DNA of 64,000 nucleotides, taken from Gnetum montanum (taxonomy: Eukaryota; Streptophyta; Gnetopsida; Gnetales; Gnetaceae). The notes under the pieces were generated by a model that saw only the letters and a program-made list of their open reading frames with translations, ran no database searches and was not told the origin of the DNA. Position numbers and translations under genes: made by a program. Below, one piece after another: positions 35,560-46,376 of this stretch (position 1 is the stretch's first letter; every line of letters starts with the position of its first letter). The stretch is from assembly GCA_015680685.1 (NCBI GenBank), contig MNCI01035832.1, positions 219,032 to 283,031 of the forward strand. The letters are read 5' to 3'.

Positions 35560-37330
35560 TGAAGGGTCCTCTAGGCTTTTTGCTTTGGGATTTCCATGGC
35601 ACCCTAATAACAAATGATTTTCTAGAAGGATTAGACCGTTTGGTTTTTGTGAATGAGGCTATGGTGTAACAATTATTATTGACACTTGGAGAGTTGGGCT
35701 CATTCAACACCAACTCTCCATGGTCTATCATCTTCTATAGGTCATCCTTTAATGCTAGGCAAAAATCAATGTCATGGCTAGTAGCCATTTGATAATAATG
35801 ATAGTACCTATTGATTCTAAAGTACATTGGCAACTTGGGATCATTTTTGATAGCTATCATCAAGTTTCTAACTATGTCACAAAGATTATCATGCCTCTTA
35901 CAAGCTTAGAGGGCTTCATATGCAACATAGTGCATTTATACCTATCTTTCTACCCAAAGTTTGATCTTGGTTGATTTGGAGCATAGGCAGTGGATGCTTG
36001 GGATGAGTCAGAAGGTATGTTGCATGATGGTGATCCCTGACTCTCTTCTTCTTTTAAGCTTTTTGCTACCATGGTCACAACTATATATTTTTGCTTGATT
36101 TTATTGCTATCCCTCCTTACATCTTGGTTTTTATTAACCACATAGGCCATATTATTACTTGCCTCAACCACCTCCTCAATATTCTTAGTTTGTGAGAAGG
36201 CTTGACTTAGTAATTAGGGCTCTAGGTAGTAAAGCTTTGACTTGATAAATTCATTTACTGATCCCTTGTAGATTCCCAAGAGATTATTTTTAGCAATAGG
36301 CTCTAGAATCTCATTAAGTTTTGAGTTCCACCTTTGAATGAACCTTTTGACCAGTTTAAGTGGTCCCTACTTCACCTTCATCAATTTATCCTATATGCAT
36401 CTGGATTTAAGTTGTAGCTAAAGTGGCTAACAAATTGGTTAATCAAGTCCTCAAAAAAATAGATGAAACCTCTAGGAAAGCTTCAATACCAATCTAGATC
36501 CTTACCCTTGAGAGACATGGGAAAAATGCATAATATAGTATGAGGCCAAGCTTGCAAAGGGAGGCACTCAAACTAGAAGATGACTAGGTGTGCATTGGGA
36601 TTACCTTCACCATTATATTTGGTAAAGTTTGGATTGGGCATGCTAGCGGGTAAAGTCATTTGAGGCACAGTAAGGCTTATAGGATCATCTTGGTAAAAGT
36701 CTAGAACATTGAACATCTAAGTTATACTAGCCTTAAGTTTTTGCAGCTCTTTGGTAAAGTCTTGGATTATTTGGAACACTTGATCCAATCCTTGGGAAAT
36801 CCGTGTGGGTTGTGGTACTTGTATTAATGGTTTATAAGGGAGTTGTGAAGCTTGAGGTTATACAATGAACATTGGCCTAGAGGGAAGAGGTCATGTGGCC
36901 ATCATCATAGGTGAGTTAAACAAGAAGAAAGAGGTTAAAGTTGGAATTTGTGATATGAAGGAAGCAAAGAGAGTATGAGAAGCTTTTGTTTCTTGAGGTT
37001 CAAATGAGGGTTTCACCAGTATGAAAAAGGGAGATGGTGAGGTAGGCATCAAGGATGTTGGATGAAGAGAGTAAGGTTGTATGACAAAGGGCATCGATGA
37101 GAATAAGGAGGTGGATTGGGACACTGGTTGTGTCTAGTGTGTAGCAATGATGGATGTGCACCCAAACATGATAGGATGAATAGGATGAGAGTTGGGCTAA
37201 GGAAATTTTTTGATCGATGAAGTAAGATATGTGGAGTTGGGTGTAGTTGTTTGGGAAGCTGAAGATTGGAAAGACTTACATTGAAATCCTCCAACTCCCA
37301 TTCAACTTCAAACTCATGTTCCTCTTCTTA
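35560..37330 (-). pseudogene. Gypsy-2 gag remnant
   Basis: The minus strand near 35850-35720 encodes RYYHYYQMATSHDIDFCLAL, the counterpart of the Gypsy-3 zinc-finger region with its first cysteine and the glycine changed. The open stretch at 35950-36171 (MAYVVNKNQDVRR, then a Lys/Ser-rich tail) matches the capsid-nucleocapsid boundary of Gypsy-3 gag. The capsid part at 36180-36700 is recognisable but broken. The N-terminal Pro/Ser/Thr-rich part is at 36890-37294. The interval 34860-35560 is the gag-protease linker with no domain. Confidence 0.8.
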
Positions 37331-38131
37331 ACAATCCTTTAAGCTAATTATCTCACTAAATTTATTAACCTCTATGAGTTGTATGAGCATTTTTGCATAA
37401 AATTTAGTGAGGGGGATTTGGTCATAAGCATGTGGGATGCATTCTTTCCCATCCTAGTATATGATTTTGAATTAGCACTTAGCATTAGATTCAGAGCATG
37501 GTATCAAGAGATGAACTTGTATCTTGGCATAGAGGAAGTTGTAGAACTCCTTATTAATGATCATGAAATCCAATTTTTTGCCTCTTTGCTAAGTAATTAT
37601 CTTCATTCTATGACCATAGGGCCTTTCGAGTCATAAACACAAATTGCATCTTAGTTGGATGTCATATTTGTCATGTTCATGGGTAGGACGATTGATTGGC
37701 TTAAAGACATTATCAAAAGATGTTGTTTTAACCTCTAACTATATTTAGTAAAACTTTTAGCAAGTTGGGTTTTCCTATGGTGAAGTTTACTATAAATGGA
37801 AGAAACTGTTAACACTACTACAATAGTGTAAGTGGTGACAGGGGGTATACCCTACACTTGAGAAAAAATGTAGAAATTTTATGTTGAAAGTCCAACTATG
37901 TTGGGCTTACTAGCAAGAGCTACACTAGAGGTGAGGGCCGTAAGGTGCCAACAATTATCCTACCTACTTGTACTATATTGGGATTCCCCTCCTCTTGGCC
38001 AAGATAATGTTCTTTTTGGGAAAAAAGTGGATTTAAAATTTAGTTTTTCAATGGATACGTTGGTGTTTAGAGAAGGACAAACATTGGCTTTGTTGAAAAA
38101 TTTCATAGCAAGGAGGATTTGGGTGGTTCAA
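37331..38131 (-). mobile_element. Gypsy-2 gag start and leader
   Basis: This holds the weakly preserved beginning of gag and leader DNA. Plus-strand open stretches here (37379-37636, 37898-38224) are frame shadows; the second runs into the tandem array and owes its repeats to it. Confidence 0.45.
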
Positions 38132-38460
38132 GGGTATGACACTCATGCTAGGGGTATGACACCCATGTTGGGGAGGTATGACACCCATGCTGGGGGGTAT
38201 GGCACTCATGTTGGGGGGGTATGACACCCATGTTGGGGGGTATGACACCCATGCTAGGGGGATATGACACATACCCACACTAGGGGGTATGACACCCATG
38301 CTAGCTTTAGAAAATCTAGCAACTATTGTGAATTTTCTAACAAAATCCAAACATCAACATCGAGGGTATAACACCCATGCTTAGAGGTATGACACCCACA
38401 TTAGAAATTATGACACACACCCACATTAAGGGGTCTATCACCCATGCTAGCTTTAGAAAA
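38132..38460. repeat. Two-level minisatellite in the Gypsy-2 leader
   Basis: About eight units of 25-30 bp (GGGTATGACACCCATGCTAG type) fill 38132-38305. They are followed by a spacer containing CTAGCTTTAGAAAATCTAGC. The array plus spacer is then repeated in shorter form (about 38363-38500, with the same CTAGCTTTAGAAAATCTAGC at 38449). It is bounded by gag on one side and the primer site at 38651 on the other. Confidence 0.85.
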
Positions 38461-38647
38461 TCTAGCAAGTGCTATGAATTTTTTGACAAAACACAAATAC
38501 CCATGATAGGTTTTTATGGTAGGAGGATGGGTGGAAATGTTGGGCATTATGAAAATTTGAAGGTTTTAGCTATAGAATTCAAAGTTTCTAACTAGTAGGA
38601 AACACTATTAGAATAGGGAATAGTATTGAATGTAGAACTTGGATGGA

Positions 38648-38672
38648 GGCCCTCCTTCTAGCCCCAAAAAAC
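38648..38672 (-). other. Primer-binding region of Gypsy-2
   Basis: The minus strand after the LTR reads TTTTTTGGGGCTAGAAGG then AGGGCC, matching the Gypsy-3 site almost exactly. This supports the LTR boundary at 38673 and a shared priming tRNA. Confidence 0.6.
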
Positions 38673-39942
38673 TATAGCACTTGAAAAATTCAATTGCTAG
38701 AAAATCAAAAATTCTAGGTTGAATAGATTTAACCCCAAATCCCAAGTGCCTCCACTCAAAAAATAGGATTTGAGGTGCCCTAGATGATTTGTCAAATAAC
38801 CCAAGGACTTATAAAGTGTAAATGGGGGTAATAAAATAAAAATGCAATGGAGATCTGAAAAAAATAAATGCATTGAATGAAAAATAAATCTACACTAACT
38901 TGCACAACAAATGAAACTGTAAACTTTATTTTGAAAATAAAATAAATTAAGAGAGCTCAAAAATATGTACAAGATGTGCTTGAGGAAGCAAGGGGTTCAC
39001 TTGAATGGGGGCTTGGAATTTGTTGAAATTGGTAGCTTGGAATGCTATAGTCATCTCCATGATCCAGATGCTCTAGAACTCCCAAAATCCTAAAACCTTA
39101 TTGTACTCCTCACTAGATCTACAACGTTTGTGTTACAAGGGGGGATGTGTTGGGGTTTTGGGCTACAAAGAAGAGCCATGTTAGGAGTCTCAATGCCCCA
39201 TGTTGCTCAACATTACTATCACACCACACAATCTCAAGGGGGTGAAAGTGGTCAAAATTGGTTGTAGGTTCCACATTCAAAAATCTTTAAAATCCTTTTT
39301 TTTTTTTTTTTTTTTTGCAAGGGATTCTTAAAACTATGGGATTCAAAAATGGAAGAACCCTTTCATGGTATACAATTTTGGGTTATATAGGTTTTATGGC
39401 CATAAATCTTATGACAAATTTCTATCTAATTACTAATAAATTGATATCATGTGCAAGTGTTGCAAGTGTCCAAATCTAGCATGGCTACTAAGTATGGTAA
39501 GTTCTTATACCTCCATGGCATCAAAACCATTTCATTTACTAGAAATAGTAAATGGGAATTTTACCCATGCTAGCTTCTTCCACCCATGCTAGGCCTTTCA
39601 ACATCAATGTTGGACCTACAAAAATCATGCTATGGGTATGACACCCACACTGGGGTATAACATCCATGTTGAAACTACAAAACCATTGCTGAGGCTAGAA
39701 CAATGCTAAAGTGTTGGGGCCATGTTGAAGCAATGCTAGGGCTATAGTAACAATGTTGGGAGGGGAAGGTACAATGTTGGGGGTGTAGGAGTTATATCCC
39801 CTAATGCTTGACATAGGTGAGGTTGTATACCCCCACCCCCCTCCATAGGTGTTTCCAATGTAGGAAAAGTTATACCCCTTACAAAACCCATCAAAATGCC
39901 CATTTTGATAGTCCAAAAGGCATTTTAGGACCTACTAACCCA
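38673..39942 (-). repeat. Gypsy-2 5' LTR
   Basis: It starts TATAGCACTTGAAAAATTC and ends CTACTAACCCA. The first 150 bases share TTAACCCC, GGTGCCCT and AAGGACTTA landmarks with the Gypsy-3 LTR, so the families are cousins. A minus-strand TATA-like sequence (reverse complement of TTATATAGG) is near 39394. Upstream of it, 39580-39860, words such as CAACATCAATGTTG, CAATGTTGGG and CATGCTAGG recur. A 21-base T run lies at 39296-39316. Confidence 0.75.
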
Positions 39943-39981
39943 TTTTTCTTAAGTTTTGTACATCACCAAAAATGGGTAGAT
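39943..39981 (+). other. Last internal bases and polypurine tract of Copia-A
   Basis: TTCTTAAGTTTTGTACATCA then CCAAAAATGGGTAGATTG matches the sequence before the other Copia 3' LTR at 46340-46376. This shows that Copia-A resumes right after the Gypsy-2 LTR. Confidence 0.85.
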
Positions 39982-41086
39982 TGTTGACTTTTTGTCATGT
40001 CAAAACCTTAAGGAAAATGAAGAACATAAAGTGTTTGTTGTGGATGATGTGATTACAAGACATGAACAAGAACTCTACATGAAAACTAAGGACTCAAAAA
40101 AAATGAGATCTACAACAAGATGACAAAATAAAGACTATATGAGCCAAGATGAAATCATGAACAAGCATGGCTTGAAACCAAAGACTACAAACCAAATGAA
40201 GATGCTCCAAGGACTTGGAAGAAGACAAATTGATGAGAGGAAGCCTTTGAAATTATTGCCCAAGAGTTAAGGAGATGTCTCCAAGAAATAGTAGATGTAT
40301 CTATTCTAGAGAGGACATCTCCCTAGAGATGTCCCATAGAAGACATCCCATTTTCCAGCAAGATGTCTCTCCTAAATAGAGGCCAATCTTAGGTAGATAT
40401 CCCAACTTTGAAGGAGACATTTACATTAGCTATTGGGTAGCTATTTCACAAATTCTAAGGAGTTTTTAAAAACTCTGAGGCTATAAGAAGATACCAAATT
40501 CTTGGGAATTGTGCAAGTACTATTCACATCTAAGCAATCATTGACATATCTATGCTTTTGTATTTTTGTTGTTCATTGTAACATCATTTTCTTGATTGTA
40601 TGTTGAGTTAAGCTTCAACAAGAAGGACTTGTAATTTTAGCTACATTCTTTTCCTGTGCCTTTTTCTTTTTCTTGATTGCCTTGTAGGATTGATGTGCTT
40701 CTTGTGAGAAGGCATCCACATTAAGCTCATTGGGACCTTACGGAGTTGAGTGATTTTTCAATGTCAAAACGCTCTAGAGTGGAGCTCAATCTTGTAAAGG
40801 TTGTGGGATCCTTGAAAACACATTCTAAGCTTGTTGAGACCTTGCAAGATTAAGTGGTTTTGCAACAATGAAGCACTTCGGTGTGGAGCTTAGTTCTTGT
40901 ATAGGGAATGATGCTCTTCAAACCACATTTGATTGAGAAATAAGTTTTGGACGTGTGCATGGATTCTTCTAAGCATGAAAGTACCCAAGTTAGGGAACAA
41001 CATAAAATTTTATGTTTTTGTGTGGCAGGTACAATTTAAATTGGGAACTTATTCATTCCCCCACCACCACCGCCCCTTGATCCTTA
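39982..41086 (+). repeat. Copia-A 3' LTR
   Basis: It starts TGTTGACTTTTTG and ends TTGATCCTTA. The TATA-like TATAAGAA is at 40482-40489, with the GAGATGTCTC-type words upstream (40270-40425). It aligns along its whole length with 4924-6024. The next five bases, GTTCC, echo the left flank ATTCC. Confidence 0.9.
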
Positions 41087-41091
41087 GTTCC

Positions 41092-42006
41092 TATCATAAA
41101 ATAAAATATCAAATTGCATGGAGTCCCAAATAAGATTGTGTTAGACAAAGATCCTAAGTTTACTTTTGAATTTTGGTAGTATTTTCAAAAGATCTTGGAC
41201 TCTACATTAAATCTTAGCTCTATGTATCACCCTCAAACAGATGGTCAGATAGAGAGGATGAGTTGTATTTTAGAGGATATGCTTTAATCTTATGATTTAG
41301 ACTAAAGAAACACTTGGAAAATAGTTCTTCTTTTGGAAAAGTTTGCATGTAATAACAACTATCAAGCTAGCTAGAAAGTAGCTCCATATGAACTATTATA
41401 TAGTAGGGTTTACCATACACCTCTAAGTTGGGATTCCATAGAGAATAGACAATGGACCAGGATAGAAATCATTGAGAAGGCTACTAAATAGATTAAGGTT
41501 ATCATAAATAGACTATAGATAGTGCAAGTCTAGTTCCACAAGTATGCCAACAATATAAGACAATCATTGAAATTTAGTATTAGTGATCAAGTGTTATTGA
41601 AAGCATCACTCTAAAAGGGACCAAGAGATTTGATATAACAAACAAATAGGCTCCCCATTACATTGGTTCCTTTCCAAGTTTGAGAAGAGTTGATGATGTT
41701 TCCTATTAGCTTGATCTTTCATAGCAGTTGTAGTCACTTCATAATGTGTTTCAAGTATATATGTGGAGGAAGTACATTATAGATCCTAGTCATAGGATAG
41801 ATTTGCAAGATGTACAACTTCAACCTAATGTCAACTTTCTAGAACAGCCAATTAAGATTTTTGATGGTATTAAGAGAAGATTAAGGAGTAAGTGTTTTGA
41901 TGGTTAAAGTAATATGGAAAATACATGAAGTGTAGAAGGTAACATGGGAAGTGAAAAAAGATATGTATACCACACACCATGAGATCTTTCAAAAGGAAGA
42001 TTCTTA
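41092..42006 (+). pseudogene. Gypsy-1 integrase, 3' half
   Basis: The frame begins IIKxNIKLHGVPNKIVLDKD, so it carries the second catalytic Asp (LDKDPKF), then MYHPQTDGQIERM with the catalytic Glu. The C-terminal part follows with YELLYSRVYHTPL, SDQVLLKASL and a weakly kept end to about 42000. It continues exactly from the text that stops at 4923. Stops are frequent. Confidence 0.9.
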
Positions 42007-42300
42007 AGGGGAGAAGAATATAACACCCTTATTCTAAACACCCCTTACCCTTTAGTATGCTAATGGTTCAAATCCTTAATGTCTTTTTTACTAACCTAGG
42101 TCTATGCTTATTATCTCCATTTCTTATACTAACTATGCTTTGTGAACTATGTACCTAGCTATGTCAATTTTATAACCTTTTACTTTTTCATTTATTCTAA
42201 GGTTATTTTATTTTTAGTTTTTTTATTTTATTTATTTAAATTTATTTTTCCTATAATAGTATTTTATAATTTCATACCTTGGTAATTTTTAATATATTAG
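42007..42300 (+). repeat. Gypsy-1 polypurine tract and truncated 3' LTR
   Basis: AGGGGAGAAGAA (42007-42018) is followed by TATAACACCCTTATTC, resembling the TGTAACACCC start of many plant Gypsy LTRs. About 282 bp remain before a Copia LTR starts at 42301. No complete partner LTR is in the window. Confidence 0.7.
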
Positions 42301-42903
42301 TGTTGACCCTCTGGTATTTTCAAACCTTAAGGAAAGTAGAGAACATATAATGTTTGTTGTGGATAATGTGTTTGAAGGACATGGATAAGAACTCCACAAC
42401 AAGACTTGAAAACTCAAGGAAACAAGATCTACAATGAGATGTCAAAATGAAGATCACATGAACAAGATGAGAGCATGGCCAAGCATGGAGAAAAAAAAAG
42501 GCTACAAATCAAATAAAGATGCTCCAAGGGTTGGCAGGAAGGCCAAGTGACAAAACAAAACCTTAGAAGACAAGGCACAAAATTTGATGAGATGTTCCTT
42601 AAAAATAGTAGACATCTACATCCAAGAGTAGATGTCTCCCTAGAGACATCCCATTTTCCAATGAGATGTCTCTCCTAAATTGAGGTCAATCTTAGGTATA
42701 CATCCCAACTTCAAAGGACACATCTACACTAGTCGTTTGGTAGTTGTTGCATAAATTCTAATGAATTTTTTAAAACACCTAGGCTATAAGAAGATACCAA
42801 AATCATAGAAATTTTTTAAGTGTTCTTCACAAAATATAAATCATTATCTCTATTCTATGATATTGTATTCATGTTCTTCATTGTGACATCATTTTCTTGG
42901 TTG
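42301..42903 (+). repeat. Copia-family LTR, 5' half only
   Basis: It starts TGTTGACCCTCTGG, contains the AGATGTCT words (42590-42720) and TATAAGAA at 42785-42792, and follows the other LTRs up to CATCATTTTCTTGG. After 42903 the similarity stops and env-like leader sequence begins. Half of the LTR, gag and pol are missing at this joint. Confidence 0.85.
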
Positions 42904-43420
42904 AATAAAAAGGAAAGAAGATGATAGTGAGAAAAACCTCTCTAAAACATTTGTGAAGGGGAGCCAATATTTAGAACTAGAAGAAGTTTTCATGAGAGAA
43001 TGTACCTTAAGAAAGGAATCTCATTCTCAAGCTCCTTAGGCATATTCATTTTCTTCAATAAGAAAGATAAGTAGAGGTAAGTTTTTAGTTAATTATGCAT
43101 ATCTCTTAAGACTATAATCCTTGGCAACCATTCTTGAAACTTTTCTTGCTGAGATGTCTACCTCATGAGACATCTTCATGACTAGAGAGATGTCTACTTT
43201 TCAAGTGAGATGTATACCATATGTTTTTTAGACATGATAGATACATCTACTTTCCCAGTGAGATGTCTACTTATTTTTTATAGACATTGCATAGACGTCT
43301 ATCTCTCAAAGGAGATGTCTATCTTTTTGTAAAAAAACCATTAATAGCCACAATTATATAAATCCAAACCTTCATTTTTCATTCATTCTTCCACATCCAA
43401 GAATATAATACCAAGGGGAG
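42904..43420 (+). promoter_or_regulatory. Promoter-like tract upstream of the env-like gene
   Basis: From 43150 to 43320 GAGATGTCTA or its complement recurs at least six times, although this is internal DNA, not LTR. TATATAAAT follows at 43355-43363, about 65 bp before the ATG at 43421. This could be a second, internal promoter (inference). 42904-43140 holds a short broken basic/acidic reading stretch of unknown origin. Confidence 0.4.
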
Positions 43421-44720
43421 ATGACCAAGGCTTCACCAACAACAACGAGTCATCCTTTTTTCTTCAAAATCCATGGTCCACAAGAAGGTTGCAACATTAG
43501 GACCACTGCTATGGAAGATTAAAAAGTCAAAGAGAGCTTCCTTTAGCACAGCAAGTACTTATTCTCCATAACTTAGATCCATTGAGGCCCAACATTGGTT
43601 TGAGGTAAATTGAACCATCTCTATTATCTTTGAACATTCTCTTTGTTTTCAGTAGCACCATCAAATGGAATTGATGGCATTGATGGGATTCTTTCAAGTG
43701 TTGAATTGGGTTTCATTTATTTCTATGAATTTTTGTGTGTCTAAAATTCTCATAATATGATTCTATTGTAACATTATCATTACTAATGCATCTATTGGGG
43801 CTTTTACTATGATGGTTGGGGGTATGTTGATTGATGTTTCTTTCCAAGTAATTAATGTAATTCTTTGATATTCAATGTAGATGTTTTTAGGATCACCATT
43901 CATTCCATGAATGACATTTTCATGAATGGTTTGATTCCTATCTCCCAAGATGATTTTTGTAATGCTTTGTTTGGGAAGTTAGTGTTTCTACATAGTAGGA
44001 GAATTTATGGGAGCCATATGGCTTCCAACGCTTCCATCCTCTCTCTCATTATTTTATATAATATCATTGTAAAAGGAGGAAGCTATAAATATTTATTTCT
44101 AGAAAAAGCATTTGTTCTCTATTGTCTTCTTATAGGGCAACCTTTGAACTTGGGTCATACTCTCTATTAAGACATGTTGGGCTTATTTACCAAGGAGATA
44201 ATATATGGGCATCTTCACCTCATTAGTTTTTTGATCTAATCCTGACATGCCTTTACTTAAAGGCAAGAGGAACCTTGATAAGTACTCAGAAAAGAGGAGC
44301 TCCACCCATGCTGAAGATGTCAAACCCAACACCAAGCCTTACAAATCAAGGAAGAAGGGATTTGCATCACCATCTCAGGCCTCTCATTAGTTGAGAAGCT
44401 CTAAGCTCTACTCTCCTTAGTAAGCAAACCTTTAACTATTCTCATGATGATCAAAATAATATTGACACTTGGTCTTGTCAAAAAGGTTTTGGTAAGAAAA
44501 TTTTGTAGGCACCAATAGCTGAAAATGAAGAGAAGTGGAGAATTGAAATTGATGCAATAAGTGATCAAGGGTTTCTTCATAAAGATCATGAACAAATAGA
44601 GACATCACATACATGATCTAATGAAAGAGAACCTAACGATGATGAGGTACTTCATGATAGGGGACCTCATCTCAAACTCCATTAATCTTCTCTTCTCACC
44701 TGAAAGCAAGATAAGTCAAG
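43421..44720 (+). pseudogene. Env-like / plant accessory protein remnant of a Copia element
   Basis: The ATG at 43421 opens MTKASPTTTSHP. After several stops, an open stretch (43865-44167) has DVFRITIHSMNDIF, then GGSYKYLFLEKAFVLYCLL followed by IGQPLNLGH. This resembles the R-x-L-P-x-x-G...LYCxLxGxxINL pattern of the env-like or transposon accessory proteins found 3' of pol in plant LTR elements. A lysine-rich tail (KPYKSRKKGF) and the D-T-W-S-C block at 44460 follow and are shared with Copia-A (8276). No signal peptide or fusion peptide is recognisable. I cannot say what the protein did. Confidence 0.55.
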
Positions 44721-46362
44721 GTAAGTTTCCATCTCTTTACTTGCTAGTTAATAAGTACATGATTTGAGAAGTCCAAAATTGTTTGTGTCTCATTTATATT
44801 AGAAAACTATTGAAATAGTTATTTAGAGTATCTCTTATATTCATTCTGAGCTTGATGCAATTTATGAAAATATGTAGTGTAGCAGTTGTATTGATTTTCT
44901 TTGGGCCTTATTTTGTAATAATGTTAGTTGGGTTTTTTTTTCTTGCTTTCAATCTCGCATGATATACTTCTAAGCTCATGTCATTTGGGATATTTTAGCC
45001 ATTTATGATATAAGATATGCTTCTAAAGATTCTATCCATATTACTTATTGGATACCTTAGTCTCCACATTTGATCTTAATGTTGACTTATAGTTGTAGTG
45101 ATTTGGTGATTTACAACATTTACTTCCTTGACAAATATGAGAAGAGCTGCACATGTGTAGGGGGATCCTATTCCTCATTATCTATCATCTTGGAGGTCAA
45201 CAATGTAGGGATAGTCTTTGATGACTTCTACCAAGAAACACTCAAATAGCAAAATATCACATTCCAACATGAGCAAGGATTCATGTCATGCACGGGTATG
45301 GTACAGTATCCAAGGTAAAAGTAGAATTAAATCTTGGTTAAGATATCTTACCTTGTAATACCCTTTGGTTACTATTTGAACATCTTGTTAAAAATCTACT
45401 TGGCTATTTTTCAGCATTCACTTATTTTTATTCGGTATTTGTCCTTCTTCATGAGAATTTATTTTCCTTCTTGTCATATAATTACCTTCATGATGCTTTC
45501 TTAAGAGTTAAGTACTAATATCGGTTTACCTTATGAGTTTATGGATTTAAAAAGGATAAGTTATTTGATCCTTAAAAATTGGGTTTTGAAAAGGGGCAGC
45601 TTCTATCTTGATTGATATTTTCAGCCCCTAAAATTTTGTGCTAAGAGATGTATACAAAATCTTGAGATATAAGTTTTATTGAGATATTTTACTTCATGCT
45701 CAATCTTTGGTCTTTGGCATTCAAGTTTATTTTCTCTTAGACTATCCTATTTTTTTTTATGTCTAGACATGTTTGGATTAGTTGTGGCTTGTTCTTTCTA
45801 ACTTTGTTTATTTTTGAACTAAAAAGGAAAAATCTTAATGGATTATAGATTTTTATCATTAGCTTACAAATTTGATATTTAATTTTGTCTATTTTCACTT
45901 GATTTCCCTACTTATGGTAATACAGTATGCTATGAATTTATTTTTCCTTGAGTACTTAAGCATCTCTTGTTTATATGAACTTCACTGAAGTAAGAAGTAC
46001 TCGTATCTCTATGTTGAAGCATTGCAAATGATTGATACTATTCATTATAGCAATATGGATCTCTTTGAAAATGCTTTATGTTACTCGGAGATTTATTTGA
46101 ATAGAGATTGAGCTCAATGCATATCTTTTGTGAATATGGTATGGTAACAATTAAATAATATTGACTTTTTTCATTTATTTTTAGTAAAGGGAAGAGTTGC
46201 TTTTATAATCTTTGTTATACTATGAAAATATTATGATAGGCTTAATGTGCTTTATCCTTTTTGCTATTGTTCAAAAAGGGGAAGAGTGTGGTTATAGATA
46301 TATTTGTATATTTGGGTATTTGTATGATTACCAATCCATTTTCTTAAGTTTTTAACATCACC
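44721..46362 (+). mobile_element. Copia 3' untranslated tract
   Basis: This is AT-rich sequence without a gene. It shares several short landmarks with 8590-9640 in Copia-A, including CACATGTGTAGGGGGAT at 45152 and GAGTACTTAAGC near 45950. That identifies it as the 3' non-coding part of the same family. Confidence 0.6.
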
Positions 46363-46376
46363 AAAAATGGGGAGAT
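46363..46376 (+). other. Copia polypurine tract
   Basis: AAAAATGGGGAGAT lies directly before the LTR start TATTGACC at 46377. Confidence 0.8.

Larger units (their letters stand above)
4924..41086 (+). mobile_element. Copia-A: Copia element swollen to 36 kb by nested insertions
   Basis: The LTRs at 4924-6024 (1101 bp) and 39982-41086 (1105 bp) are alike over their whole length, roughly eight bases in ten by eye. They are bordered by the near-identical 5-bp flanks ATTCC and GTTCC. Internally there is a primer-binding site, a gag remnant and an env-tail or 3' untranslated remnant up to about 9650, then a gap filled by Gypsy-2 and Gypsy-3, then the last 39 bases with the polypurine tract (39943-39981). 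No Copia pol is seen between gag and the 3' region, so it was probably deleted. The gag type and primer site point to the SIRE/Maximus-like branch (inference). Confidence 0.88.
2099..42300 (+). mobile_element. Gypsy-1: Ty3/Gypsy element split by a 36-kb insertion
   Basis: Protease, reverse transcriptase, RNase H and integrase remnants occur in Gypsy order on the plus strand from about 2565 to 4923. The integrase resumes at 41092 and is followed by a polypurine tract and the start of a 3' LTR beginning TATAACACCC at 42019. The reading resumes at the same point of the integrase fold where it stopped, so everything between is a later insertion. The 5' LTR and most of gag are not visible. The left edge lies against the LTR at 2098 and the right edge against a Copia LTR at 42301. 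The motif style resembles chromovirus-type plant Gypsy elements (known family). The copy is dead, with many stops. Confidence 0.85.

Noticed and set aside
39296-39316. A run of 21 T, possibly the tail of a retroposon on the minus strand
   Set aside because: No SINE, LINE or processed gene adjoins it and it lies inside the Gypsy-2 LTR without a flanking duplication.
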